36,266 nucleotides of DNA from positions 1-36,266 of the forward strand of contig JACAUC010000026.1 in the NCBI GenBank assembly GCA_013390945.1, written 5' to 3'. Of the stretch, positions 16,351 to 25,251 are shown piece by piece (positions within the stretch are counted from its first letter, which is position 1; every line of letters starts with the position of its first letter). This DNA is from Candidatus Chloroheliaceae bacterium (GTDB lineage Bacteria; Chloroflexota; Chloroflexia; Chloroheliales; Chloroheliaceae). Both the position numbers and the translations under genes were made by a program. The notes under the pieces are model-generated. The model did no database searches and was not told where the DNA came from. It worked only from the letters and a program-made list of their open reading frames with translations.

Positions 16351-16363
16351 ACAAAGGGGGTTT

Positions 16364-17371
16364 ATGTTGATCTTAGAAAGCCAAAAACGAGATATTGCTG
16401 GGCAAATTGGAGGAGATTTGCTAGGTAAAAATATTATATCGGTGGATCAGTTCGAGCGCTCCGACCTTGAGCAGTTATTTGAGGTGACGGCTCGGATGAA
16501 GCGTTTGAAAGAACAAAACGGTTCGACAGACATCTTGCGCGGTAAGATTCTGGCGAACCTTTTTTATGAGGCCAGTACTCGCACCGATGCCAGTTTTAGT
16601 ATCGCGATGAAGCGGTTAGGTGGTGAAGTTCATAATATCGTAGGGGTACAATTCAGCTCGGTTTCAAAAGGGGAGACCCTGCCAGATACCGTTCGAGTGC
16701 TATCGGGCTACGCAGATGTGATTGTTTTGCGCCACCCAGAGAAGGGGGCTACCCGCTTAGCTGCCCAAGCCATCGAGTCGGAACGGGCCAAACTTGGTCA
16801 GACTCCTGTACCAATTATTAATGCTGGCGATGGCGTAGGTGAACACCCTAGCCAAGCACTCCTCGATGTCTACACCATCCAGCAAAAGTGTAATCAGATA
16901 GACGGATTGACGGTTGCCCTAGTAGGCGACTTAAAGCATGGACGGACGGTACATTCGCTGGCTCGTTTGTTGAGTATGTACAATGGGGTAAAGCTGATCT
17001 TCATCGCACCGCCCTCCTTACCAATGCCGGAGGAACTAGTAATCGAATTGCAGGCGCGGGGGGTCGAGATGCAAGTAGCTAGTACTATTACGGAAGTAGC
17101 CGCCGCCGCCGATGTTTGGTATATTACACGAGTGCAAAAAGAACGCTTTGAGAGTATCGAGGCTTACAAAGAGGTTCACGACTCGTATTGTGTCACTGCC
17201 GCAACCGTAGCCGCTATGAAAGCGGAGGCCATTATTATGCACCCCTTACCTCGCGTTGGTGAAATTAGCCCGGAAGTAGACGAACTGCCCCAAGCAGTCT
17301 ACTTTGAACAGGCCGCCAACGGTATGTATGTCCGTATGGCTCTCTTGGCCGGAGTACTGGGAAAATGGTAG
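16364..17371 (+). CDS. pyrB: Aspartate carbamoyltransferase catalytic chain
   Basis: Forms carbamoyl-aspartate from carbamoyl phosphate and aspartate. 335 residues. Carbamoyl-phosphate motif FYEASTRTDASF, then the HPSQALLD motif, VGDLKHGRTVHSL, and the aspartate-domain signature MHPLPRVGEI. An N-terminal extension of about 25 residues precedes the family core. ATG 16364 follows AAAGGGGG. No pyrI regulatory chain, carA/carB or pyrD lies in this window, so the pathway is completed elsewhere. Confidence 0.95.
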   Translation: MLILESQKRDIAGQIGGDLLGKNIISVDQFERSDLEQLFEVTARMKRLKEQNGSTDILRGKILANLFYEASTRTDASFSIAMKRLGGEVHNIVGVQFSSVSKGETLPDTVRVLSGYADVIVLRHPEKGATRLAAQAIESERAKLGQTPVPIINAGDGVGEHPSQALLDVYTIQQKCNQIDGLTVALVGDLKHGRTVHSLARLLSMYNGVKLIFIAPPSLPMPEELVIELQARGVEMQVASTITEVAAAADVWYITRVQKERFESIEAYKEVHDSYCVTAATVAAMKAEAIIMHPLPRVGEISPEVDELPQAVYFEQAANGMYVRMALLAGVLGKW

Positions 17372-17499
17372 AGTAGTGGTCAGTTTCTAGTATTAGTGTC
17401 TAAAAAAGGCGGGTTGAATGAGTTTCGCCTCTTCAATCCGTCTCTAACGGGTGAGGGGAAGAGTGTGCCAATAATTTTAGGTTAAAAGGGAAATAGCCG

Positions 17500-18015
17500 A
17501 TGAATGACGAAAAAAGTGGAAATTTGGCTGAAGAGCTATTAGAAGAAAAGGTCGCTCCTCTGTTACGTAAACTGGGCCTGAAATTGGCAACCGCCGAGAG
17601 TTGTACGGGAGGGTTGATAGGCCACCATCTGACCAATATAGCTGGCAGTAGCGAATATTATATGGGTGGCATTATCAGTTACGATAACTACGTCAAACAG
17701 CAGGTGTTGGGCGTACCCGTTGGGGTATTGGAGACGGTGGGCGCGGTTAGTGAGGAGTGCGCGATAGCGATGGCCCAAGGAGCTAGGCGAGTCTTGGCAA
17801 CCGATTTAGGGTTAAGTACTACTGGTATTGCCGGGCCGGGCGGAGCTACTCCGGGCAAGCCTGTAGGCTTGGTTTATATTGCCCTAGCAGATGGTGAGGG
17901 TTATGTGCGGTGTGAGAAATTCATTTGGCAAGCAGACCGCATTAGCAATAAAGAACGCTCTGCCCAAGCCGCGCTGCGACTGCTTTTTGGATATTTGCAG
18001 CAAAAAATGGCTTAA
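17500..18015 (+). CDS. pncC: CinA C-terminal domain protein, nicotinamide-nucleotide amidase
   Basis: 171 residues, equal to the stand-alone C-terminal domain of CinA. Signatures are TAESCTGGLIGHHLT with the catalytic Ser, YYMGGIISYDNYVKQQVLGV, GAVSEECA and STTGIAGPGGATPGKPVGLVY. It probably deamidates nicotinamide mononucleotide to nicotinate mononucleotide (pyridine nucleotide salvage). AAAAGGG precedes the ATG. The N-terminal molybdopterin-binding-like half of full CinA is absent, as in many bacteria. Confidence 0.9.
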   Translation: MNDEKSGNLAEELLEEKVAPLLRKLGLKLATAESCTGGLIGHHLTNIAGSSEYYMGGIISYDNYVKQQVLGVPVGVLETVGAVSEECAIAMAQGARRVLATDLGLSTTGIAGPGGATPGKPVGLVYIALADGEGYVRCEKFIWQADRISNKERSAQAALRLLFGYLQQKMA

Positions 18016-18049
18016 AGTCAATGCCTTAGTTAAAAGGCATCGTCGGTAG

Positions 18050-18162
18050 GTATCATCTCAATATAGTGATGCTGTTGGCGAATGCTCGAACTGAGCTTGG
18101 GTTACTTTCCGCTTTGAGCTTCAAACCGAATTCGCCAACAGCATCATTTATTGAGATGATAC
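18050..18162. repeat. Palindromic element R4 (113 bp), same ends but a different interior
   Basis: The outer 13 bases are the same GTATCATCTCAAT / ATTGAGATGATAC as R1. The interior is unrelated: a 17-base inverted repeat TGATGCTGTTGGCGAAT / ATTCGCCAACAGCATCA around a spacer of about 44 bases. It lies between the convergent cinA/pncC and rho genes and would form a very stable hairpin on either strand. Confidence 0.9.
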
Positions 18163-18191
18163 AACACTATTTAGGTCTAGGCTTCGATAAG

Positions 18192-19442
18192 CTAAAGAAT
18201 ATCTTTGGTTAACGTCGTCAAAAATTCTGCATTGGTTTGAGTTTTGACCATCCGACCCAACAACAACTCAATCCCTTCTGTGCCGCCTAGGGCCGAAACC
18301 ATCCGGCGCATCGTCCAAACCTGCTTGAGAGCTTGTTCTTCGAGTAGGAGTTCTTCGCGGCGAGTGCTGGAACGCTGAATATCAATAGAGGGATAGATGC
18401 GCCGCTCGGCCAACTTGCGGTCGAGGTGCAATTCCATATTACCTGTACCCTTGAACTCTTCATAAATCACATCGTCCATACGTGAGCCAGTATCCACCAG
18501 ACAAGTAGCAATAATGGTTAAGCTACCACCTTCTTCGATGTTACGGGCGGCTCCAAAGAACCGTTTTGGGGGATAGAGTGCTACCGGGTCAATACCACCA
18601 GTGAGGGTACGTCCGCTGGGTGGCATCGCCACGTTGTAGGCACGGGCCAAACGGGTGATACTATCCAACAAAATCACCACATCCCGACCACTTTCTACCA
18701 ACCGTTTAGCACGTTCGAGGGCCATCTCCGACACTTTGGTATGGTTATCAATCTCTTCATCAAAAGTACTGCTGATTACCTCGCCATTTACACTGCGTCG
18801 CATATCGGTGACTTCTTCCGGGCGCTCTCCGATAAGTAACACCATCAAGTGAATGTCGGAATAGTTGGCGGTAATGCCGTTGGCGATAGCCTTGAGCAAC
18901 ATCGTTTTACCCGCTTTGGGAGGTGATACAATCATACCGCGCTGTCCGCGCCCTATGGGTGCAACCAGATTGAGCAAGCGGGTAGATAAGACATTGGGAG
19001 CCGTTTCAAGATCAATTAATTGGCGTGGAAAGATGGGGGTTAGGCTATCAAAATGGGGCCGACGGCGAGCCACTTCGGGGTCTTGACCATTTACCACTTC
19101 CACGCGCAGCAAGCTGAAGTACTTCTCATTTTCTTTAGGGGGTCGCACCTGACCACTTACCCGATCACCAGTGCGTAAACCGAAGCGTCGAATTTGTGAC
19201 TGGGAGACATAAATATCGTCGGGGCCGGGCAAAAAGCGCTCTTGGCGCAAAAAACCAAAACCATCTTCCATTATCTCCAAAATACCAGCACTGAAGATAT
19301 TACCCTGCTGCTCGGTTTGGGCCTGTAGCAAGCGGAAGATTAGGTCTTGTTTTTTCAAACTGCTGAAGCCTGCCATACCTAAGTCACGTGCCATTTCTCG
19401 CAGGTCTTCCAAGTTTTTCGTTTCTAATTCTGCCAGATTCAC
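18192..19442 (-). CDS. rho: Transcription termination factor Rho
   Basis: Hexameric RNA-dependent ATPase that ends transcription. 416 residues. N-terminal Rho-N helices (LRDLAR-like [10 protein letters not shown]), then the cold-shock-like RNA-binding domain ([15 protein letters not shown]...[15 protein letters not shown]). The ATPase has P-loop [33 protein letters not shown] and [11 protein letters not shown]. Starts at GTG 19442 with AGGAG eight bases upstream. A region of more than 600 bases without a gene precedes it. Confidence 0.97.
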   Translation of the reverse strand: MNLAELETKNLEDLREMARDLGMAGFSSLKKQDLIFRLLQAQTEQQGNIFSAGILEIMEDGFGFLRQERFLPGPDDIYVSQSQIRRFGLRTGDRVSGQVRPPKENEKYFSLLRVEVVNGQDPEVARRRPHFDSLTPIFPRQLIDLETAPNVLSTRLLNLVAPIGRGQRGMIVSPPKAGKTMLLKAIANGITANYSDIHLMVLLIGERPEEVTDMRRSVNGEVISSTFDEEIDNHTKVSEMALERAKRLVESGRDVVILLDSITRLARAYNVAMPPSGRTLTGGIDPVALYPPKRFFGAARNIEEGGSLTIIATCLVDTGSRMDDVIYEEFKGTGNMELHLDRKLAERRIYPSIDIQRSSTRREELLLEEQALKQVWTMRRMVSALGGTEGIELLLGRMVKTQTNAEFLTTLTKDIL

Positions 19443-20058
19443 GGTAAAACTCCTAAATTTTTAATTCGTCAAATACATTGGATTTTTCAACCTTTTCATT
19501 AGCAAAAACCGCGTGGGTATGCCACAATTTAGATCGAGGCGACTTTGCCTTAAAACTTGAACCTTCAAGTCAACGACCGGGAATAATAGGGGCATAAAAA
19601 GCCTTAGGCACCACCCATGAGCGTCGCCGGGTCACAATTAAAACCAAACAACCTTATCCAGATGGTATTTTCAGGCGATAGGATAGCTTGAAAGTACTTC
19701 TCCACTTATTTAGATTCTTAAAGGGAAAGTTACGCCAGAATAGAGTACTGGTTTTTCCGACTCTTAGGCTACACCTCGCGGCTTTATTCTACGGCTGGCC
19801 CTTGTGAGCATTCTCCAACCGTCCAGATTAGTTCTATCAAAGAACATTATTTGATTTTGTGGGGCTTTCTCAGACTCTTTCACTCTTGTGTTCTCTTAGT
19901 AATGGGAGACTCTTTACGCGGGAACTGGCAGCAGATAAGATAATGCAGTCAGAGTTTGGGAAAAACCCTCAACCTGTGCGTTATTATACAATCAAATCCC
20001 CTCGTAGTCAAGGGTTTAATCCTAATTGGGTGTAGCGCAGAAAAGTCGGTAAGCTTTT
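19443..20058. other. Long region upstream of rho
   Basis: 616 bases with no gene I can support on either strand. On the rho strand, ACTTGAA-gg-TTCAAGT followed by TTTT (19551-19570) is a small terminator-like hairpin about 115 bases before the start. A long leader would suit autogenous control of rho, but I cannot identify a specific element. Confidence 0.5.
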
Positions 20059-20259
20059 TTAGGCCGCCTTTTGACTATTTTGCTGTACCCCTTGCCAAGC
20101 CAACTCAAAGCGTCCACTGTGTAACTCGCTCAAGCCAACTAGCAGGTCAGTGGAAAAGTGTTGATTGATTAAAGTTGTAAAGGTGCGGTGGTCAGCGGTT
20201 TGCTGACGATACTCGGTCAAATTCTTGCCAAGATTGAGAATTAAAGGTATATTCTTCAT
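20059..20259 (-). CDS. Small hypothetical protein (66 aa)
   Basis: An open frame from ATG 20259 with a strong ribosome site (GGCAAGGAAGACC) six bases upstream, which is the main reason to accept it. The product begins MKNIPLILNLGKNL, is soluble-looking, and has no Cys and no membrane segment. I do not recognise it. It is divergent from cobC, and its end lies about 620 bases upstream of rho, so rho and this gene could share a transcript. Confidence 0.5.
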   Translation of the reverse strand: MKNIPLILNLGKNLTEYRQQTADHRTFTTLINQHFSTDLLVGLSELHSGRFELAWQGVQQNSQKAA

Positions 20260-20387
20260 GGTCTTCCTTGCCGTTGAAAGATGCTTGAATACAAATTTTA
20301 TTCAACATAGCGACGAAGACCGTTTTTTGCAAGTTCCTAAGCGATTTCGCTAGTTCCACAATCTTTGTGGACTGTAAGAAAGGTTTT

Positions 20388-21083
20388 ATGCCGAGATTAA
20401 TTCTGGTTCGACACGGACAGACCGATTATAACGCCCAGCAGCGCTATCAGGGACAAATGGATACTCCCTTAAATGCGGTTGGTGTGGCTCAGGCAAAAGC
20501 GTTGCGCCCCCGCTTAGCCGATTTTAAGCTAGATGCCACCTATGTCAGTGATTTGATTCGGGCAAGGCAGACCGCCGAAATTGCCCTGCAAAACCACCCT
20601 AGCCAAATTACGCTGAAACTACTTTCGACTCTACGCGAGGCTAGTGGTGGCAAATTTGAAGGTCTCACTTGGGAGGAAATGTGCCAGCAATATCCCAAAG
20701 AGGTAGAACTATGGCAAAAGGATAAGGTACTCTACGGTCCACCCGAAGGTGAGAATGTGGCGCAGGTAATGGAGAGGGTAGCGCAGGCTTTTAATCAAAT
20801 CCTGAAGGAACAACCGGACGAAGGGCGCACTGTACTAGTAGTGGCACACGGGGGGGTGCTGGCGGTGTTGCTCTGTCACCTGATGGGAATGGATCCAAAT
20901 CGCCTTTGGCAATGGCGGATTGATACCTGTTCGGTCACTATCGTGGATATGTATAAAGAAGGCGCAATCCTCTCGCTCTTTAACGACGTGGCCCACCTTG
21001 ATATAGCTCATCTAGAGCAACGCAAACCCAATCCTGTTATTGGACAGGAAGAGACTCCACCAGATTCAGTCGAGGTCAAATGA
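20388..21083 (+). CDS. cobC: Histidine phosphatase family protein, probable alpha-ribazole phosphatase
   Basis: 231 residues from ATG 20388 (AAGAAAGG upstream). An in-frame GTG at 20367 would add seven residues, but that start is less well placed. The phosphohistidine signature is LVRHGQTDYN near residue 6, followed by RARQTAEIAL, EASGGKFEGLTWEEM and VVAHGGVLAVLL with the second catalytic His. The family includes phosphoglycerate mutases; the alpha-ribazole phosphatase assignment rests on the four-base overlap (ATGA) with cobU. It would act in nucleotide-loop assembly of cobalamin. Confidence 0.8.
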   Translation: MPRLILVRHGQTDYNAQQRYQGQMDTPLNAVGVAQAKALRPRLADFKLDATYVSDLIRARQTAEIALQNHPSQITLKLLSTLREASGGKFEGLTWEEMCQQYPKEVELWQKDKVLYGPPEGENVAQVMERVAQAFNQILKEQPDEGRTVLVVAHGGVLAVLLCHLMGMDPNRLWQWRIDTCSVTIVDMYKEGAILSLFNDVAHLDIAHLEQRKPNPVIGQEETPPDSVEVK

Positions 21084-21745
21084 TGTCTAAAACCAATCAT
21101 ATCAGTTTGATTCTAGGTGGGGCGCGAAGCGGTAAGAGTAATTTTGCCGAGAAATTGGCCCACCAACGCTCTGGTGAACAAGGTGTCCTCTATGTGGCAA
21201 CGCTTCAGCCCTACGATGACGAGATGCAGGGGCGCATCTTGCGCCATCAGGAGAGTCGTCCCAAAAGCTGGCGCACCGTTGAAGCACCTTACGCTCTGGC
21301 CTCCAGCCTTTTTGTGAACCTGCAAAACGAGAAATTGGCCCTAATTGATTGCCTAACGCTTTGGACTAGCAATTTAATCTTGCAGGAGGGTATGCAGACC
21401 GCCAACAATGGTATTCAGGAAGACGATTTAGCCAGCCCCATCGAGCCGCAAGAGCCACTACCGGGCCAAACCCAATTCAATTATCGGCGAATTGAAACGG
21501 ATATAATAACTGAATTGGAACTTGTAGTAACTGAAGCTCGGCAACGTAACTTAGGCTTGATTATGGTTTCAAATGAAGTAGGTATGGGTCTTGTTCCGCC
21601 TTATCTATTAGGCCGAGCCTATCGTGATCTACTAGGTCGTGTCAACCAACGTTTAGCCGTCCTAACCGACGAGGTTTTCTTGGTGGTAGCCGGTATTCCG
21701 GTAGATTTAAAACGCTTATCGGCAGAATTATCTCCTAATATGTAA
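21080..21745 (+). CDS. cobU: Adenosylcobinamide kinase / adenosylcobinamide-phosphate guanylyltransferase
   Basis: 221 residues. P-loop GGARSGKS near residue 13; LRHQESRP contains the His expected to be guanylylated; LIDCLTLWTSNLIL and IMVSNEVGMGLVPP are family motifs. It phosphorylates adenosylcobinamide and then attaches GMP. Residues about 112-132 are an acidic, proline-containing insertion relative to the usual enzyme of about 180 residues. It overlaps cobC by four bases. No cobalamin riboswitch consensus was seen upstream, and cobS/cobT are not in the window. Confidence 0.93.
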   Translation: MMSKTNHISLILGGARSGKSNFAEKLAHQRSGEQGVLYVATLQPYDDEMQGRILRHQESRPKSWRTVEAPYALASSLFVNLQNEKLALIDCLTLWTSNLILQEGMQTANNGIQEDDLASPIEPQEPLPGQTQFNYRRIETDIITELELVVTEARQRNLGLIMVSNEVGMGLVPPYLLGRAYRDLLGRVNQRLAVLTDEVFLVVAGIPVDLKRLSAELSPNM

Positions 21746-22480
21746 AGCAGAAGAATGTAACAACTATTTAATAACCTCTTAACCTATTGTTAAACAATCG
21801 TTTACAGGTTTATTTAGCCCATTGCAAAACCCTAAACCCAATCTGGAAAGTTCAGACATTTTGCGAAAAATCACTAACATGGGAAATTAGATAGCGTATC
21901 GAACTCTAAGGGTGAAGATTAAGGTATTGAAAAGAGAGTTCCTGAGTAACTTGCCACCAAGATTTCCCAGACCAAGACCAGTCTACGCACCATTGAGCCG
22001 TGACACTTGCAGATAGACCGCCACTTTTGCACCAATTTCACTTCCAAAGCTACCCACTTGACGAAATTTACGCCTCAACTCTCGATTGGTGCGCTCTAAT
22101 AATGAAGTGGTACGAGCTAATTCTAAAACCACTCCTTCTAATTGGTAGAACGCTATCGTCTGCTCAAAATTTCGTTCTAACGTAGCCACTGCGTAGACGG
22201 GTCTTTGGCCTCTCGTTCAAGCCACTTTTCCTTAAATTTAGCTAAGGCCGTTCGCGCCTCATTTGCCGTATTGCAACGATAAATCGCTTTGGCATCCGCC
22301 ATTAACTCACGCTTGACCGCAGCAGACTGACCCCGGCTGATGGCTTCTTTCACATTCTTCGTAACCGTTCACCGGGTTGCAGAATCGGCTAAAAATGGTT
22401 AAACTACCCGCTATGGAAAAACCAAACCTACCAGCCGAAGTAACTGTTCAGGGTTCTACTAAGTAAGTGTAAAGAATAAG
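21746..22480. other. Decayed mobile-element region
   Basis: 735 bases without an intact gene. The central part (21983-22365) is an IS256-type transposase remnant. The 21746-21980 stretch is AT-rich and noncoding, and 22366-22480 has no readable frame. Confidence 0.6.
21983..22365 (-). pseudogene. IS256/Mutator-family transposase remnant (frameshifted, 5'-truncated)
   Basis: Two minus-strand frames join into one C-terminal transposase segment. The upstream frame reads TKNVKEAISRGQSAAVKREL...KWLEREAKD and meets a stop at about 22180; the downstream frame continues as VYAVATLERNFEQTIAFYQ...LARTTSLLERTNRELRRKFR. The last motif is the IS256-family C-terminal signature (R-T/S-N/S-x-x-E-R-x-N-x-E-x-R-R). 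A single-base change in the run CCCG (about 22198-22203) accounts for the shift. The catalytic N-terminal half is missing, so it is inactive. Confidence 0.8.
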
Positions 22481-23014
22481 CTACCCTTGCGGTTCGGTGA
22501 CACGTAAGGGCGATGGTTCAGGCAATTCAATTACTTGGCGTTTGCGGCTCAGACTCACACCACCTAACTGGTTTTGGCAGGTGGGACATTTATCTGGCTT
22601 CTTTTCGAGGGTTTCGGTTGGTTCTATTTCTAAACGGCGTACCCCATTTTGTGATGGGGGCCGTTTTTTACGTTCCTTTTTAGGTTGGTCTGGTTCTTTT
22701 TTGATATTGGCTTTAACAAAGGGTGGGGGTGGTTTCTTTTGATCTTGAAGTTCAGCAATGAGTTTTTGAGCAGCTTCTAACTTCTCGGTTAGCTCGGTGA
22801 TTTTGCCATCCGCTTCCGATACTTCAAAGTCGTGATTTGACAAGACCGGAGGTAGGTCAAGATCAACCGACGGAGCGGCATCCCACAAATCCCTGCCTTT
22901 TATTAAAAAATAGAGTGGGTATTTAAACGATTGGAGCGTAAATGTAGCAATATGCAACAATTCCGCACGGCTGGAAGTGGAAAAGCGACCCTGACGGCTT
23001 GGGGCATTGCCCAA
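22481..23014 (-). pseudogene. IS66-family transposase N-terminal fragment
   Basis: The 177-codon frame contains a coiled coil (ITELTEKLEAAQKLIAEL), a Lys/Pro-rich linker and the IS66 zinc-binding motif CPTCQNQLGG followed by RQVIELPEPSP. It then ends at EPQG, where a full IS66 transposase would continue for about 300 residues with its DDE core. The first 50 codons do not look like transposase and may be read-in from flanking DNA; codons near VDLDLPPVLSNHDF lie in a 43-base sequence also found at the right edge of the window. Probably non-functional. Confidence 0.7.
22825..22867. repeat. 43-bp sequence shared with the right edge of the window
   Basis: It matches 36223-36265 at 41 of 43 positions (CAAAGTCGTGATTTGRCAAG...). 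It lies at the 5' part of the IS66-like fragment. Because the other copy is cut by the window end, the full length of the match is unknown. Confidence 0.8.
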
Positions 23015-23028
23015 GAAAGGGTAAGCTC

Positions 23029-25251
23029 TTACAACATAACTTTGCGGATTCCCTTGCAGGTGGGATAACCACTACACCCATAAAACTCACCGTATGGACC
23101 TTTGCGCTTGACCATAGGCTTTTGGCAGAGTGGGCAAGTTGGTGTTGTCGGAGAGGTGGCGGAAGGGGGTGTTTCTGTTGCAGGACTGGCTGTTTTGGGG
23201 GTGCTGGTGATAGTGCGAGTACGGCGAGTAGTGGAACTATTTTCCCCGGTTGTTTCTGCTTTGGTGGTGTTGGTGCGAGTGCGGCGAGGTTTGGGAGCCT
23301 CTTCTTCGGTTGTTTCGATGGTGCGAGTACGCCGTGTTCTGGTAGCAGTGGCGGGTTTGCGGGAAGAGCCTTTTCCAGTTCCGGTTCGGTCTTTCCAGCC
23401 ATTGCTACGAGTTTCGCCGCTGCTTTGTCCAATTATCTCCTCTTCTGGCACGACGATTTTGGCTACTTCACGGTCGGCGACTGCCAAGCGTTCCATCAAA
23501 GGAGCATAAAAAGCGGCAATCAGCGGAGTCCAAGCCCGCTTACCCTCGGCTACTTCGTCTAGTTCGCTCTCCATGTGGGCGGTAAACTGTACATCTAACA
23601 CTTCTGGGAAACGGGCCACCAGTAAATCGTTTACCGTTCGGCCCAATGCAGTAGGGCGGAATTTTCGTTCCTTATTATCCAGAACCTTAACTACATATCC
23701 TCTTTCTTGAATAGTCGAAAGAATCGTAGCATAAGTACTAGGTCGTCCCACTCCCAATTCTTCCAAAGCTTTAACTAGGCTGGCTTCACCATAGCGCGGT
23801 GGTGGTTGGGTAAAATGTTGTTCGGCCAAGAGTTTTAAGAGTTCCAACAGGTCTCCTGCCTCTAGTTTGGGCAAACCCTTTCCATCTTCCACTTCCTCCT
23901 CGCCCTCACTATCGCCCCGCGATTCGCGGTAGACCGCCATAAAGCCGGGGAAGACCACTCGCTCACCCGTAGCCCGAAAGAAGTAGGGGTCAACTGATGG
24001 CGCCGCCTCTTTTGGACGAGCATAAATATCCACCATAGTCTGCTCAATAATAGCCGGGGCCATTTGGCTGGCAACAAAGCGCCGCCAAATCAGGCGATAG
24101 AGCAAATATTGGTCGTTAGTCAGGTAAGCTTTGATCGCCTCCGGTTCGCGTTCGGGTTTGGTGGGTCGAATGGCTTCGTGGGCTTCCTGTGCGCCTTTAG
24201 CTTTTTTAGCGTAAAGGGGCGGACGTTCTGGCAGATAATCTGCCCCGAAAAGCTTCTCGATTACCTCACGGGCGGCGGTTTGGGCTTCGTGGGCTACTTG
24301 AGTGCTATCGGTACGCATGTAGGTAATTAGGCCAGTGGAACCCTCTGCCCCTAAGCTAACCCCCTCATAAAGCTGTTGAGCTATTTGCATCGTGTTTTTG
24401 GCAGAGAAGCGTAATTTACGGCTGGCCTCCTGCTGTATGGTACTGGTAGTGAAAGGCGGAGAGGGGTGGCGTTTGCCCTGTCTCTTGGTAACTTTTGCCA
24501 CGCTCCAGTTAGCCCCTTCAAGTGCGGTGACAACGGCTTTAGCGTCGTCACCTTGGTCAAACTCAAGTTTTTTTCCAGCCTTACTATGGAGAGTAGCCCG
24601 AAAAATATCGGATTTTTTCTTTGAAAAAGGGTGCTTTGCTAGATCAGCCTCCACCGTCCAAAACTCGCGGGGTACAAATTGCTCCACTTCACGCTCGCGC
24701 TCCACCACTACCCGCAGAGCCACACTTTGCACCCGTCCCGCCGAAAGATGGCGTTGAATTTTGCGGCAGAGGAAAGGGCTAAGCTTGTAACCTACCAACC
24801 GATCTAGCACCCGCCGCGCTTGTTGCGCGTTTACCAGATTCATATCAATGGCACGGGGATTGGCGATAGCCGCTTTGATGGCGTTTTGGGTAATCTCATG
24901 AAATTCTACCCGTCGGACACTTTGCCCTCCGCGACCCAATCCCGCTGCAGCCACAATATGCCAAGCGATAGCCTCACCTTCGCGGTCAGGGTCGGTTGCC
25001 AATAGAACTTGACTAGACTCACGAGCCAGCGTTCGGATTTCGTTGACCGTTTTGTAACGGCCCTTTACCAATTCATATTTCGGCGTAAAAGAGCCGTTTT
25101 CTACTTCGACTCCTAGCTCCTTGGCTGGTAAGTCGCGTACATGGCCCATCGAGGCCCGCACTACATATTTAGTTCCGAGATATTTGCCAATGGTCTTGGC
25201 TTTTGCGGGACTCTCCACAATTACCAGTACCCGTCCGGTTGTTTCATTCAT
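23029..25251 (-). CDS. topA: DNA topoisomerase I, paralogue 1
   Basis: Type IA enzyme that relaxes negative supercoils. 740 residues. Toprim domain: VIVESPAKAKT (E13) and TDPDREGEAIAWH (D87/D89). Catalytic tyrosine Y311 in GLITYMRTDST; GRPSTYATILSTIQ is also intact. After about residue 610 there is a low-complexity Thr/Arg-rich tail (RTRT repeats) and then one C4 zinc ribbon (CPLCQKPM...GCSGYPTC) ending six residues before the stop. ATG 25251 has no obvious ribosome site. The second paralogue at 29294-31609 has a different tail with three zinc ribbons. Confidence 0.95.
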   Translation of the reverse strand: MNETTGRVLVIVESPAKAKTIGKYLGTKYVVRASMGHVRDLPAKELGVEVENGSFTPKYELVKGRYKTVNEIRTLARESSQVLLATDPDREGEAIAWHIVAAAGLGRGGQSVRRVEFHEITQNAIKAAIANPRAIDMNLVNAQQARRVLDRLVGYKLSPFLCRKIQRHLSAGRVQSVALRVVVEREREVEQFVPREFWTVEADLAKHPFSKKKSDIFRATLHSKAGKKLEFDQGDDAKAVVTALEGANWSVAKVTKRQGKRHPSPPFTTSTIQQEASRKLRFSAKNTMQIAQQLYEGVSLGAEGSTGLITYMRTDSTQVAHEAQTAAREVIEKLFGADYLPERPPLYAKKAKGAQEAHEAIRPTKPEREPEAIKAYLTNDQYLLYRLIWRRFVASQMAPAIIEQTMVDIYARPKEAAPSVDPYFFRATGERVVFPGFMAVYRESRGDSEGEEEVEDGKGLPKLEAGDLLELLKLLAEQHFTQPPPRYGEASLVKALEELGVGRPSTYATILSTIQERGYVVKVLDNKERKFRPTALGRTVNDLLVARFPEVLDVQFTAHMESELDEVAEGKRAWTPLIAAFYAPLMERLAVADREVAKIVVPEEEIIGQSSGETRSNGWKDRTGTGKGSSRKPATATRTRRTRTIETTEEEAPKPRRTRTNTTKAETTGENSSTTRRTRTITSTPKTASPATETPPSATSPTTPTCPLCQKPMVKRKGPYGEFYGCSGYPTCKGIRKVML

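Noticed and set aside
17405..17440. Imperfect inverted repeat CGGGTTGAA / TTCAATCCG after pyrB as a terminator
   Set aside because: Short stem with a mismatch and no T-run; not strong enough to annotate.
19591..19610. GCCTTAGGC next to a run of five A as a terminator for the minus strand
   Set aside because: The stem would be four pairs with a one-base loop, which cannot form.
20260..20387. Possible cobalamin riboswitch before cobC-cobU
   Set aside because: No B12-box-like sequence or suitable fold was found in the 128 bases before cobC or further upstream.
22999..23562. Plus-strand frame of 187 codons rich in Gly/Cys/Phe
   Set aside because: It is antisense to the Thr/Arg-rich tail of topoisomerase I; its odd composition comes from the repeats of that tail.
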